Positions 9,047-17,288 of a stretch of 64,000 bases of DNA are shown one piece after another. The translations under genes and the position numbers were made by a program. Source of the DNA: Ruminococcus flavefaciens (GTDB lineage: Bacteria > Bacillota > Clostridia > Oscillospirales > Ruminococcaceae); contig NZ_UETD01000004.1 of NCBI RefSeq assembly GCF_900116855.1, positions 240,066 through 304,065 on the forward strand. Reading direction: 5' to 3'. The notes below the pieces were generated by a model. It saw only the letters and a list, made by a program, of their open reading frames with translations, was not told the DNA's origin and did no database searches. Position 1 is the first letter of the stretch. Every line of letters begins with the position of its first letter.

Positions 9047-9556
9047 ATGTCAATGCAGCTCAGAGCACTTGAAGCAGGAGATGCAAAGCTCATGGCTGAG
9101 TGGATGCACGATAAGAATGTGTGCAGGTATATGAAAAAGGACTTTGGCTCAATGACCGTGGAGGACTGCGAAAGGTTCATCGCATCATGCAGCAGCAGCT
9201 CCGAGGATCTGCATATGGCTGTTGCCGATGACAGCGGCGAATATATGGGGACGGTATCGCTCAAGCATATCGGTCTCACCGAGGGGACAGCTGAATTTGC
9301 CATCGTTGTAAGGAGCTGCGCTATGGGCAAGGGGTATTCGTCCTTCGGCATGGCTGCGGTTATAAAATTGGGATTTGAGAAGCTGGGACTGAAAAGGGTC
9401 ATCTGGTGCGTGTCGAGAGACAATCTCCGCGCGGAGAGGTTTTACGTCAGAAACGGTTACAGGCAGTTTTATGACGTTCCCGAGGATTACAGACAGCTCT
9501 ATCCCGACTACGGTGAGCTTGACTGGTTCGAGGCAGTCAGACCCGATGATGTATAA
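9047..9556 (+). CDS. GNAT-family N-acetyltransferase, probable amino-sugar acylase
   Basis: 169 residues, RBS AGGAAAGGA. RimJ/RimL-type GNAT features: LRALEAGDAKLMAEWMHD at the N-terminus, AEFAIVVRSCAMGKGYSSFGMAAVIKLGF (acetyl-CoA loop, divergent from R/Q-x-x-G-x-G/A) and SRDNLRAERFYVRNGYRQ. Placed directly after a 3,4-ketoisomerase and a 3-aminotransferase, it probably acylates the new 3-amino group to give a 3-acetamido-3,6-dideoxyhexose. The classical enzyme for this step (FdtC/QdtC) is a left-handed-beta-helix transferase, so a GNAT here would be a non-homologous replacement. Fold confident, substrate inferred from context. Confidence 0.8.
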   Translation: MSMQLRALEAGDAKLMAEWMHDKNVCRYMKKDFGSMTVEDCERFIASCSSSSEDLHMAVADDSGEYMGTVSLKHIGLTEGTAEFAIVVRSCAMGKGYSSFGMAAVIKLGFEKLGLKRVIWCVSRDNLRAERFYVRNGYRQFYDVPEDYRQLYPDYGELDWFEAVRPDDV

Positions 9557-9606
9557 GGAGAGCTTTGATTTGAACAGTAAGAAACTCAGAAAGGTGAAGT
9601 CGGATA

Positions 9607-10572
9607 ATGGCGAAAAAATTCGATGTAAGCGTATGTGTTGCAATATATAATTCCGACCCGCTTCAGCTGTTTATGACTCTGGCATCAATGATACGTCAGA
9701 AACAGGTCAGCTTTGAGGTCATCGTTGCCGATGACGGTTCGGTATCGGATATGTCGGAGCAGATACGCGCATTTTTCAAGGCAGAGGGCTTTGAGGATTA
9801 CAAGATACTGCGGAGCGAAAAAAATAACGGCACCGTTATCAATTACCTGAGGGCAGCTGTAAGTTCATCAGGAAAATATATCAAATGTATCTCGGCAGGT
9901 GACCTGTTTTACTCAGAAACTTCATTGTCGGAGCTTATGCGGTATATGGAAAGGAACTCTCTTGACGCCTGTTTTACTGATGCTGTGTACTATAACAGCA
10001 GAGGACTGCCTGAGGTATCGGTAGATCCGCAGATAGTCGGTGTACATCGGAAAAGGTACCTTTATCTGCAAAAGCTATGCTATCTTATACTCAGCGACAG
10101 GGCGTGCGGCGCAGCATGGCTGGTCAGGAGAGAGGAGTTTCTAAGGTATATGAGACTCTTTGCCAATAAAGTCAGATTTTGCGAGGACAGCATATACTGC
10201 CTGATGATAATGGACGAAAAAAGAGTAGGCTTCCGCTATGAGCCATCAATATATTATCACTACGGAGACGGGCTCTCAACAGCCAAAAACGAGACATGGA
10301 CCCTGAAGCTTCGCGAAGACGATAATGCCGTTAACCTTATACAGCTCAGAAGATGCAGGGGAAACAGCTTCTTTGAAAAAAGGTACAGATTTTTTCTGAG
10401 ATTTTTCGACGCAAGAAAACGGCTGATAAACATCGTACTGAAGATGTTTGTATTTCCCGAGGTCCTGCCGCTGTGGATATTGCAGAAGACTCGCAGGCGG
10501 AAAAATGTTAAGTCGGCTTCCTTTGCATTTCTGGAGGAATGCAGGAGCGCTGCGGAAAAGTTTATGCTCTAA
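9607..10572 (+). CDS. Family 2 glycosyltransferase
   Basis: 321 residues. The GT-A nucleotide-binding start FDVSVCVAIYNSDPLQLF, then VIVADDGS (donor-binding Asp-Asp), KNNGTVINYLRAA and ISAGDLFY (the usual DxD position is changed to AGD) are typical of GT2. A C-terminal basic, hydrophobic stretch (RRKNVKSASFAFLEE region) may associate with membrane. It is the last gene of the amino-sugar operon, 50 bp after the acetyltransferase, so it may transfer the modified sugar to a polyprenyl-linked acceptor. Donor and acceptor are not determinable. Confidence 0.8.
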   Translation: MAKKFDVSVCVAIYNSDPLQLFMTLASMIRQKQVSFEVIVADDGSVSDMSEQIRAFFKAEGFEDYKILRSEKNNGTVINYLRAAVSSSGKYIKCISAGDLFYSETSLSELMRYMERNSLDACFTDAVYYNSRGLPEVSVDPQIVGVHRKRYLYLQKLCYLILSDRACGAAWLVRREEFLRYMRLFANKVRFCEDSIYCLMIMDEKRVGFRYEPSIYYHYGDGLSTAKNETWTLKLREDDNAVNLIQLRRCRGNSFFEKRYRFFLRFFDARKRLINIVLKMFVFPEVLPLWILQKTRRRKNVKSASFAFLEECRSAAEKFML

Positions 10573-10578
10573 TATCAG

Positions 10579-10618
10579 AAAAAGCCATAAAGAAGTAACT
10601 GCTTCTTCATGGCTTTTC
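10579..10618. terminator. Bidirectional terminator between convergent operons
   Basis: A long inverted repeat (AAAAGCCAT.AAGAAG with CTTCTT.ATGGCTTTT, small loop), A-rich on the left and T-rich on the right, between the GT2 gene (plus) and the WbsX-like gene (minus). Confidence 0.85.
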
Positions 10619-10620
10619 TT

Positions 10621-11721
10621 TTATTCTGCTGATTTTTGGTATGCTTCGAGATAGGCATATGCAGATACGGAATCGGGTTCGAGATATGCTCCCTCGCCCC
10701 ACTCGTTCCACGCAGTAAGGAAGATGTAATTCTTGCCCTGACGGCTGCATATTTCTCTGAGTCTGCGGAGATAGCCGCAGAACTTTTCCGGAGTGGCTCC
10801 GAGGACGGCTTTTCCCTTGCTGCCCCGTCGAGGTGTATCATCATAGCTGACAAAGGCGCCGTAGTAGGTGTTCTTGTCGCGGCAGCGTCTGGCATTTGCG
10901 ATTATCCTCTCCCACACATCGTCATAGGAGTAGGTCTTTACTTCGGTCTGTACCTTGTGTCTGCGGAAAAGCCTGCCAAGACGGTCGATGAACCGTCCCC
11001 AGCCCGAGTACAGCGGTTCATATCTGAACTTCTTCGCCGATGAGGGTATGCCGTGGAATGGATTGTAGCTGTAAACTACCTCAACTCCTGCAAAGCCCTC
11101 ACTGACAGCCAGTTTGTTCCAGTACGCCGCCATTTTTTCAGTGTCGGGAGAGTAGTTGTATATGAGGAAAAGCGGCTTTCCACTGTCCTTTATGTACCTT
11201 TCGTCTTTGAAGTAGGGGAGCAGGAAGTCGAAATGCTTCTTCCAGTCCTTTTCCGTGCCTTCCTTGTACTCTATGAGTATCTCGGGACCGCTCTCTGCGG
11301 CTCCCTTTTTTTCGTCCATGAGCGGCGACCAGTCGTTGCCCTTGACGCTGCTCCATGTGCGCTTCCAGCTGGCATTGTCCCAAGCGAAAAAGAATGGTAC
11401 ATCAATATCTTTGTTTTCAAGTATTATCTCGGCAGGTCTGGTAAGAGCCTGTTTTTCACTGCTGAACCAGTAATGATATATGCCGAAGCCCGATACGCCG
11501 TATTTTTTTGCAAGCTCAGCCTGACGGACTATGTCCTCCTTCTTGGAAAGGTCATAGTAATAGCCGTCCAGCGGTTTTTTTGGCTGGTCGTGACCGTCGA
11601 ACAGTGGAACTGCCTTTTTTACCGAGACCCAGTCCGAAAAGCCCTTTCCCCAGAACCTGTTGTTCTCCTCCGTCTCGTGATACTGAGGAAGATACATGGC
11701 GAAAACCTTTACTTTATCCAT
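10621..11721 (-). CDS. WbsX/GH99-like polysaccharide-locus protein
   Basis: 366 residues. Motifs of the WbsX (GH99-like) family are clear: YLPQYHETEENNRFWGKGFSDW at the N-terminus, GFGIYHYWF, PFFFAWDNASW, PLFLIYNY and the C-terminal TAWNEWGEGAYLEPD. The family has a (beta/alpha)8 fold related to GH99 endo-mannosidases and occurs widely in O-antigen and capsule loci. Whether it cuts or transfers is not settled for most members. Its start overlaps the end of the radical SAM-GT4 gene by 8 bp, so translation is probably coupled. No signal peptide, so it is probably cytoplasmic. Confidence 0.85.
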   Translation of the reverse strand: MDKVKVFAMYLPQYHETEENNRFWGKGFSDWVSVKKAVPLFDGHDQPKKPLDGYYYDLSKKEDIVRQAELAKKYGVSGFGIYHYWFSSEKQALTRPAEIILENKDIDVPFFFAWDNASWKRTWSSVKGNDWSPLMDEKKGAAESGPEILIEYKEGTEKDWKKHFDFLLPYFKDERYIKDSGKPLFLIYNYSPDTEKMAAYWNKLAVSEGFAGVEVVYSYNPFHGIPSSAKKFRYEPLYSGWGRFIDRLGRLFRRHKVQTEVKTYSYDDVWERIIANARRCRDKNTYYGAFVSYDDTPRRGSKGKAVLGATPEKFCGYLRRLREICSRQGKNYIFLTAWNEWGEGAYLEPDSVSAYAYLEAYQKSAE

Positions 11722-13996
11722 TGCGCTTACCCTTTTTCCTCATAGTCCTGAAAAGCTGTGTTTCAAGCTGTCGGCTCAGGTCCTTCCAGTCAAATTTCTT
11801 CATGTGGGCGTCCACTGCGCGGAGATATTCCTCATCGGCGCTGTGCTGTGTACATTCATATATGGCATCGGCGACTGCTTCTGTGTCCGTGGGGGGGACT
11901 GTAAGTCCAAGCTCGCCTACTACCTCGGGAAGTGAGGAGGTGTTGGATACGACCACTCTTGCGCCGCATGATATCGCTTCAAGTGGCGGGATACCGAAGC
12001 CCTCGTACAGCGATACAAGCACGAATGCGGAGCATAATGAATAGAGCGCCACAAGCTCCTCATCGGTGACGAAGCCTGCAAAGCATATGTCAGCTGCAAA
12101 GGGGGAGCGGTCGGCGTAGTCCTTAACGGTTTCGTAGCCGCTTCCCGGCATACCTGCGATGATGAGGCTTCCGTCGTATCTGCCCGAGCGTTTCAGGCTC
12201 TCGAATGCCTTTATGAGGGTCATGGAGTTCTTTCCTGGGTGGTCCACTGTGCCTGTGTAGAGTATGAACTCGGTGGGGAGCCCTCTTGCCGTCAGTATCT
12301 CCCTTGCACAGCAAGCGTCCATCCTGCGGAACCTTTCTCTGTCAGCGCCGTTGAATATGACACTTATCTTATCCGCACCTATACCAAGGAACTTTATGAT
12401 ATCGTTCTTTGAGTTCTGTGAGACAGTGATGACGCTGTCGGCTCTGCGTGCAGTGATCGGGTCTGCTATCTTTGTCCTGTAAAACATCCTCAGCTTCGAG
12501 AACTTTTCGGGGATGTTGAATTCTATGAGGTCATGCATGATTATCGCCGTGGGAGCTGCCTTGAAAAGCAGCAGGGTGAAGTTGGGGATAAGTGCGATGT
12601 CTGCGCGCTCTTTCTTTACCACGAGAGGAAATACAAAGGTATTCCACAGCAGATTGCCCATGGAGCTGTTCTTGCTGACAGGATAGGTCTTTACGGTGAC
12701 ATTGGGATTTGTGAACTGCATATCCTCCGTCATGTCCTCGTTGGTGTAGACGATGTATTCCATGCCGCTGTCGGCATTGTTGAGCAGGTTTATAAGGTTC
12801 CTGCCGATGCCTGTTATCTTCTTGCCGACGTAGCCGCTGACTACCGCTTTTTTTCTGCGTCCGCGGAGCTTTCCCGTAGCAGGCTTTCCTGCGGCTCTGC
12901 CCAGACCGTTGCAGGCGTCTGCGTTCATATCGCAGGTGCTGCAGGCGTCAAGCTCAGCCTTTGTGACTTTGCCGTCCCTGAGCTTTCGGCAGATGGGGTT
13001 CTCATACATGGAATAGGGCTTGTCAGTGAAAAAGCTGCGAAGCTTATGGGTGAATACCCACCATGCAGGCTTCCATATGTACTTGTGCATTGCAGGCGAT
13101 ACGGAGCCTATCATCCAGCACTGCCTGTCGCAGTGCCTTACCTTTTTTCTGACTATCTCAGCCTGAGGACTGTTCCAGAGCTCCTTCCACGACTGCTCGT
13201 TGAGGTTGCCCATTATCTCCCTGTCCTTGGTGCCGTTGCAGGGCATAACATTGCCGTAGGGGTCGATGAAGAAGGTGTCAAAGGACATATCGCAGGGGAG
13301 AAGACGCGGCTGTCCGTAGATGTAGTTGATGAGACCGTGGTTGAAGTAGGCTCTGAACCACTTTTTCGGGCTTTTGGACTTCAGCAGCCTGTTGATGAGC
13401 TTCTCGAAGTTAGCCGCGACCATGGGGCGGTCGTGGATAATGTTCCTGCTCTCCACGAAGTAGAAGCTGTTATGGAGGCTTGCTGTGGCAAATTCCATGC
13501 CCAGCTTATCGGAGATATTGTAAAGGGGCACAAGGTCGGGGGCATTTCTGTCCTGTACTGTCATGCCGAAGCCTATATCCTCAAGCCCCATTTTTTTCAG
13601 CTTCAGCAGTGTGCGATAGCCGCGCTGAAAGCCGTTTTCGAGACCTCTTATCTCATTGTTGGTCTTTTCCAGTCCCTCTATGGAAATTCGTATGCCTATC
13701 TTGGGAAATTCCTTTGCAAGAGCGATTATCCTGTCTGTGAAAAAGCCATTGGTGCTGATGACGATACGGTCGGACTTCTTGTACAACTCCCTTACGATGT
13801 CGGGCAGGTCTGTGCGTATAAAGGGCTCGCCGCCTGTGATGTTGGTGAAGTACATCGGCGGAAGCTTCTTTATAGTCTCTATGCTCAGCTCCTCCTCGGG
13901 CTTTGAGGGGGCTTTATAGCGGTTGCACATGGAGCACCTTGCGTTGCAGCGGTAGGTAACAATGACCGTGCCGTTGAGTTTTCTGTTTCCTGACAT
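11714..13996 (-). CDS. Radical SAM enzyme fused to a GT4 glycosyltransferase
   Basis: 760 residues in one uninterrupted frame. The N-terminal half is a radical SAM enzyme: C17-x3-C21-x2-C24 (RCNARCSMC), the TGGEPFIR motif and ISIEGLEKT. A SPASM/twitch-like cysteine region follows (LLPCDMSFDTFFIDPYGNVMPC, then CDRQC and CSTCDMNADAC). From about residue 385 a full-length GT4 enzyme begins: SGYVGKKITGIGRNL (acceptor side), MHDLIEF, VSQNSKNDI, ILYTGTVDHPGKN and the C-terminal LVSLYEGFGIPPLEAISCG (E-x7-E). Both halves look complete. Middle gene of a three-gene minus-strand operon. The radical SAM chemistry is unknown. Confidence 0.85.
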   Translation of the reverse strand: MSGNRKLNGTVIVTYRCNARCSMCNRYKAPSKPEEELSIETIKKLPPMYFTNITGGEPFIRTDLPDIVRELYKKSDRIVISTNGFFTDRIIALAKEFPKIGIRISIEGLEKTNNEIRGLENGFQRGYRTLLKLKKMGLEDIGFGMTVQDRNAPDLVPLYNISDKLGMEFATASLHNSFYFVESRNIIHDRPMVAANFEKLINRLLKSKSPKKWFRAYFNHGLINYIYGQPRLLPCDMSFDTFFIDPYGNVMPCNGTKDREIMGNLNEQSWKELWNSPQAEIVRKKVRHCDRQCWMIGSVSPAMHKYIWKPAWWVFTHKLRSFFTDKPYSMYENPICRKLRDGKVTKAELDACSTCDMNADACNGLGRAAGKPATGKLRGRRKKAVVSGYVGKKITGIGRNLINLLNNADSGMEYIVYTNEDMTEDMQFTNPNVTVKTYPVSKNSSMGNLLWNTFVFPLVVKKERADIALIPNFTLLLFKAAPTAIIMHDLIEFNIPEKFSKLRMFYRTKIADPITARRADSVITVSQNSKNDIIKFLGIGADKISVIFNGADRERFRRMDACCAREILTARGLPTEFILYTGTVDHPGKNSMTLIKAFESLKRSGRYDGSLIIAGMPGSGYETVKDYADRSPFAADICFAGFVTDEELVALYSLCSAFVLVSLYEGFGIPPLEAISCGARVVVSNTSSLPEVVGELGLTVPPTDTEAVADAIYECTQHSADEEYLRAVDAHMKKFDWKDLSRQLETQLFRTMRKKGKRNG

Positions 13997-14018
13997 ATTT
14001 CAGCAGCTCCCTTACTTG

Positions 14019-15137
14019 TTATTTGGTATACAGCGACAGGGTCTTTCGGGTTATTCTGTCCCAGTCGTATTTTTTCAGTATATAGTCCGCAGCGCCTTTA
14101 CGATAGCTTTCCGCAAGCTCCTCATTCTCTATGAGGGCGCGGAGCTTTTCACGGAGGTCATCGATGCTGCCCTTTTTGAATACTGCGGCTTTATCACCGA
14201 CTACTTCGGTACACTCGGGGATATCAGACACCAGACAGCAGCAGCCGTAGCTCATGGCTTCAAGAAGGCTCAGAGGCATTCCCTCAAGGTCTGAGGGCAG
14301 GCAGTAGACATAGCAGTTGGAGTAGAGCTCGTCCAGCACTTTTCCCTGCTGAAAGCCTGTGAAGATGACGTTATCGCCTGCAAGACGCTTCAATTCGTTC
14401 ATGTAGTCCTCGGTGTCGGAGCTTCCTCCCGTTATGACCAGTTTCTTGTCGGTGGAGATGCCCTTCCACGCTTCGATGAGGTAGGATATGCCCTTTTCGG
14501 GGACTATCCTTCCGAGAAACAGCACATATGAGCCTTTTTCCAGTCCCCACTTCCTGATGAGGTCGGGCTCGCGCTTTTCGGGACGGGTGGCTCCGTTGGG
14601 GATGAATATGGTCTTTCTGCCGTAGGTCTCCATAAAATAATCCTTTACGTCGCGGCTGAGGACGATGATATGGTCGGCGTATCTGACAGCTTGTTTCTCG
14701 CCGAACTTTATGTATGCAGAGGCGGCTCCGCCCCATTTTGCCCTTGCCCAGTCAAGACCGTGGACGGTCACTACCACCTTTTTTCCCGTGAGCTTGGGGA
14801 TAAGGCACATTGCAGCAGGTCCCTCGGCGTGAATGTGTATGGCGTCGTATCTGCCGAATGCACAGGCAAGGGAAGCAAAAAATGATGAGGTCAGGGCGGC
14901 AAGACCCTTTTTGTCCAGCGTGGGAACTTTTTTTATCCTTACGCCTTTAAGACTTCGTGCATTGCTGCCGTCATAGGCTTTTCCCGAGACGTGATGTCCC
15001 GACCTGTTGTAGCAGGTGACGCTGTGTCCGAGAGCTGACATCCTTGTGGAAAGCTCCTCCACTACCACTTCGACACCGCCCTCACGGCTCGGTATCCTCT
15101 TGTGTCCGAACATGGCTATCCTCAGTTTTTCTGCCAA
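14019..15137 (-). CDS. GT4 glycosyltransferase with DUF1972-type N-terminus
   Basis: 372 residues. The N-terminal IAMFGHKRIPSREGGVEVVVEEL is the DUF1972/rhamnosyltransferase-type start. VVVTVHGLDWARAKWG, FIPNGA, VLFLGRIVPEKGI and LPSDLEGMPLSLLEAMSYG (E-x7-E donor site) are GT-B/GT4 hallmarks. It is the first gene of the minus-strand polysaccharide operon, with its own promoter 40-69 bp upstream and 22 bp before the radical SAM-GT4 gene. Related enzymes include dTDP-rhamnose transferases, but the donor cannot be fixed from sequence. Cytoplasmic or membrane-associated. Confidence 0.85.
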   Translation of the reverse strand: MAEKLRIAMFGHKRIPSREGGVEVVVEELSTRMSALGHSVTCYNRSGHHVSGKAYDGSNARSLKGVRIKKVPTLDKKGLAALTSSFFASLACAFGRYDAIHIHAEGPAAMCLIPKLTGKKVVVTVHGLDWARAKWGGAASAYIKFGEKQAVRYADHIIVLSRDVKDYFMETYGRKTIFIPNGATRPEKREPDLIRKWGLEKGSYVLFLGRIVPEKGISYLIEAWKGISTDKKLVITGGSSDTEDYMNELKRLAGDNVIFTGFQQGKVLDELYSNCYVYCLPSDLEGMPLSLLEAMSYGCCCLVSDIPECTEVVGDKAAVFKKGSIDDLREKLRALIENEELAESYRKGAADYILKKYDWDRITRKTLSLYTK

Positions 15138-15176
15138 AAGCTCCGCCCCCTTACGGTACTTGATATTTACACATTA

Positions 15177-15206
15177 ATTATAATACATTGCCCCTTGTTT
15201 TGTCAA
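15177..15206 (-). promoter_or_regulatory. Promoter of the minus-strand polysaccharide operon
   Basis: On the minus strand: TTGACA (15206-15201), 18-bp spacer, TATAAT (15182-15177). Divergent from the ligase promoter at 15224. Confidence 0.8.
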
Positions 15207-15223
15207 TAATGACCATGTTCCGC

Positions 15224-15252
15224 TTGACACTTTCCGATATATGGAGTATAAT
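15224..15252 (+). promoter_or_regulatory. Promoter of the O-antigen-ligase-like gene
   Basis: TTGACA (15224-15229), 17-bp spacer, TATAAT (15247-15252). A small GCCG/CGGC hairpin lies at about 15260-15273, near the predicted transcript start. Confidence 0.85.
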
Positions 15253-15301
15253 ACAATAAGCCGCTTTTTCGGCGGATGATCTAATATATGGGGGTCTTGC
15301 C

Positions 15302-16696
15302 ATGGAACAGATAAAAAAGAGGATATCGGATTTCTTTGAGCTGATAACGTCGGAGCGGTTCTTTTTCTATTACATTGCCTTTGTAATGATAGCTCTGCCC
15401 GTTACGGAGATATTTGACGAGCTGCATTCCATGATATTCGCCAGCCAGCCCATAATCGTGGAGATGGCAGGATACTTCGGTATATTTATCTTTGCGGTAC
15501 ACTTTCTGAAGCATCAGGGGATAAAGTATTATCTCTCGGACCTGCTGTACTTCCTGCTGTTCGTTTTTGCGGTGCTGTCGGCGGTGTTCTCGCATAATAA
15601 GTATGACACCTTCCACGGCTTCTATTATGACGAATGGCTGTTCAATTTTGTGGGATATTTCAGCCTTATGCTGGCAGGCACCATGATACAGGACAAGCAG
15701 CTCAGAAAGAAGCTCATCAATATATTTATACTCGTCACTGTGATACAGGTCTCATTCGGAGTGCTCCAGACCTTCGGCATCAGCCTGAGAGAGTGCTATT
15801 TCGATACGGAGATAATCATGAGCGCAAAGCGCAGCTATGGTCTTATCCAGCATTCAAACTGGTTCGGCGGTCTTACCGTTCTGCTGTTTGCCTGCACCTC
15901 GGGAGCCTTTCTGTACACGCAGAACAAGGTTATGAGAAATGCCTGCTATATCATATCTGTGATATGCTTCTATACGCTCATATCCGCGGAAGCCCGTCTT
16001 GCATGGGTGGGCGTTTTCGGCTATCTGCTCTTCCTTGCTGTGTCCATCATAGTCATGAAGCGTAAGGGACTTGAAAAAGAAAAGCTCATGAGCATAACCA
16101 AGCGCCTGCTGGTACTGCTGCTGGGGATGGCGGTGGTGACAGTTATCGCCATCGTATTCTTCGGCAGGATAATCGAAAGAGTTCAGCAGACAAAGACGGA
16201 GATGTCAGGGGACGGCTTCATTCACATGGGACGCGAAGGCATGGGCTCGGGAAGAGTCTATATCTGGAAGCAGGGACTTAAATCGGTGCCCGACCACTGG
16301 GCTTTCGGTATCGGTCTCGACAATTACAGAGATGTTTTCCTGTCAGACTCTGAGTTCGATGGTATGTTCACTCAGGGCAAGGGTCATAACGAGTATATAC
16401 ACTATCTTGTTACACAGGGCGTCTTCCAGCTCATTACATACCTGACGCTGCTTATACATACAGCTGTTACGGGAGTGAAAAATGTCATCAGAAATGATGA
16501 CAATGAGGAGAGATACCTCAACTGGATACTCATGGGTATGTTTTTCGGATATACCGCGCAGGCATTCTTCAACAGCAGCGTTGTCAATGTAGTGCCGTAC
16601 TTCTGGATAACCGTAGGTATGCTGCTCACTAAGAAGAACCAGCGACCTCTCGGCAGCTCAAAAAAGAATAGGGAAAGTGCAGCTGCCAAGCACTGA
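15302..16696 (+). CDS. O-antigen ligase/polymerase (Wzy/WaaL-type) membrane protein
   Basis: 464 residues with about ten hydrophobic segments, beginning after a short amphipathic N-terminus. The Wzy_C/WaaL-type signature is in the large outside loop: GSGRVYIWKQGLKSVPDHW, FGIGLDNYRDVF and GHNEYIHYLVTQG, with the functionally important His of H-N-E. Such proteins polymerise or ligate undecaprenyl-linked glycans outside the membrane. It sits between the glycosyltransferase operons and transcribes divergently from the GT4 gene. No flippase (Wzx) or priming transferase is present in this locus, so other parts must be encoded elsewhere. Confidence 0.82.
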   Translation: MEQIKKRISDFFELITSERFFFYYIAFVMIALPVTEIFDELHSMIFASQPIIVEMAGYFGIFIFAVHFLKHQGIKYYLSDLLYFLLFVFAVLSAVFSHNKYDTFHGFYYDEWLFNFVGYFSLMLAGTMIQDKQLRKKLINIFILVTVIQVSFGVLQTFGISLRECYFDTEIIMSAKRSYGLIQHSNWFGGLTVLLFACTSGAFLYTQNKVMRNACYIISVICFYTLISAEARLAWVGVFGYLLFLAVSIIVMKRKGLEKEKLMSITKRLLVLLLGMAVVTVIAIVFFGRIIERVQQTKTEMSGDGFIHMGREGMGSGRVYIWKQGLKSVPDHWAFGIGLDNYRDVFLSDSEFDGMFTQGKGHNEYIHYLVTQGVFQLITYLTLLIHTAVTGVKNVIRNDDNEERYLNWILMGMFFGYTAQAFFNSSVVNVVPYFWITVGMLLTKKNQRPLGSSKKNRESAAAKH

Positions 16697-16707
16697 AAAT
16701 AGTATCA

Positions 16708-16742
16708 AACGCCCCGAGAATAAACTTCGGGGCGTTTTTTAT
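16708..16742 (+). terminator. Rho-independent terminator
   Basis: A 10-bp stem (AACGCCCCGA/TCGGGGCGTT) plus a T run after the ligase gene. Confidence 0.9.
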
Positions 16743-16859
16743 TTGTATTATGACGGGAAACTGTATAGAAAAATTTACAAAATGTTCATAAGTGATGTGA
16801 AAACTCGGATTTTTCGTGTTATATGGCGATCATATATTGTTGCGTTTGTATAATCACTC

Positions 16860-16888
16860 TTGACAACTGTGAATAAAAGATGTACAAT
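16860..16888 (+). promoter_or_regulatory. Promoter of small secreted protein B
   Basis: TTGACA (16860-16865), 17-bp spacer, TACAAT (16883-16888). Confidence 0.8.
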
Positions 16889-16896
16889 ATATGCAT

Positions 16897-16914
16897 AAGG
16901 ATTCCGGAACCCTT
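16897..16914 (+). promoter_or_regulatory. 5'-terminal hairpin of the protein B mRNA
   Basis: AAGGATTCCGGAACCCTT, an 18-base palindrome with one mismatch, starting 9 bp after the -10 box as in the other family members. AAG at the left and CTT at the right are kept while the inner bases differ. Confidence 0.55.
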
Positions 16915-16943
16915 AAAAATAATATGTAAAGGACGCTAAAACC

Positions 16944-17174
16944 ATGAAGAACATTTTCAAAAAGATCTCAGCAACAGCAATGGCAATCGCTCTTCTCGGT
17001 GCTGGTACATCACTCGCACCAAAGAACAACGATGCAGCAAAAGTACACGCAGCACATCAGCACTGCGCTTGCTCAGGTGTCAGAAAAGAATACAAGTGCC
17101 TGACAGGTTCTCACTACTATGTTTGGGTTTACAGCAACTGCTGCGGACACCTCCTCTACACTTATATTACTTGA
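16944..17174 (+). CDS. Small secreted cysteine-rich protein B (shared-leader family)
   Basis: 76 residues. Leader MKNIFKKISATAMAIALLGAG, like the other three family members, with probable cleavage near VHA-A. The mature part is about 40 residues with five Cys (C.C early, one central, a CC pair) and many Tyr/His, ending CCGHLLYTYIT. The C-terminal CCG + Y.Y pattern matches protein A (7023-7268). RBS AAAGGA, own promoter and terminator. No recognisable family. Disulphide-bonded extracellular miniprotein is the most that can be inferred. Confidence 0.72.
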   Translation: MKNIFKKISATAMAIALLGAGTSLAPKNNDAAKVHAAHQHCACSGVRKEYKCLTGSHYYVWVYSNCCGHLLYTYIT

Positions 17175-17196
17175 TCGTAAGATAGTATAGGATATC

Positions 17197-17229
17197 AAAA
17201 GCTCCCCTGAGAAATGGGGAGCTTTTTTA
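17197..17229 (+). terminator. Rho-independent terminator
   Basis: A perfect 11-bp stem (AAAAGCTCCCC/GGGGAGCTTTT), 8-base loop, T run. Confidence 0.9.
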
Positions 17230-17251
17230 TGTTTAAAATTCATCAAATCTC

Positions 17252-17280
17252 TTGACAAGAGCAAAATAATATGTTATACT
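17252..17280 (+). promoter_or_regulatory. Promoter of small secreted protein C
   Basis: TTGACA (17252-17257), 17-bp spacer, TATACT (17275-17280), followed by CTGCTCATAAG exactly as upstream of protein A. Confidence 0.85.
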
Positions 17281-17288
17281 CTGCTCAT

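Noticed and set aside
12533..13906. 457-residue open frame on the plus strand
   Set aside because: It lies opposite the radical SAM-GT4 gene, which has clear motifs over its whole length. The plus-strand translation has no recognisable domain and reflects antisense codon bias.
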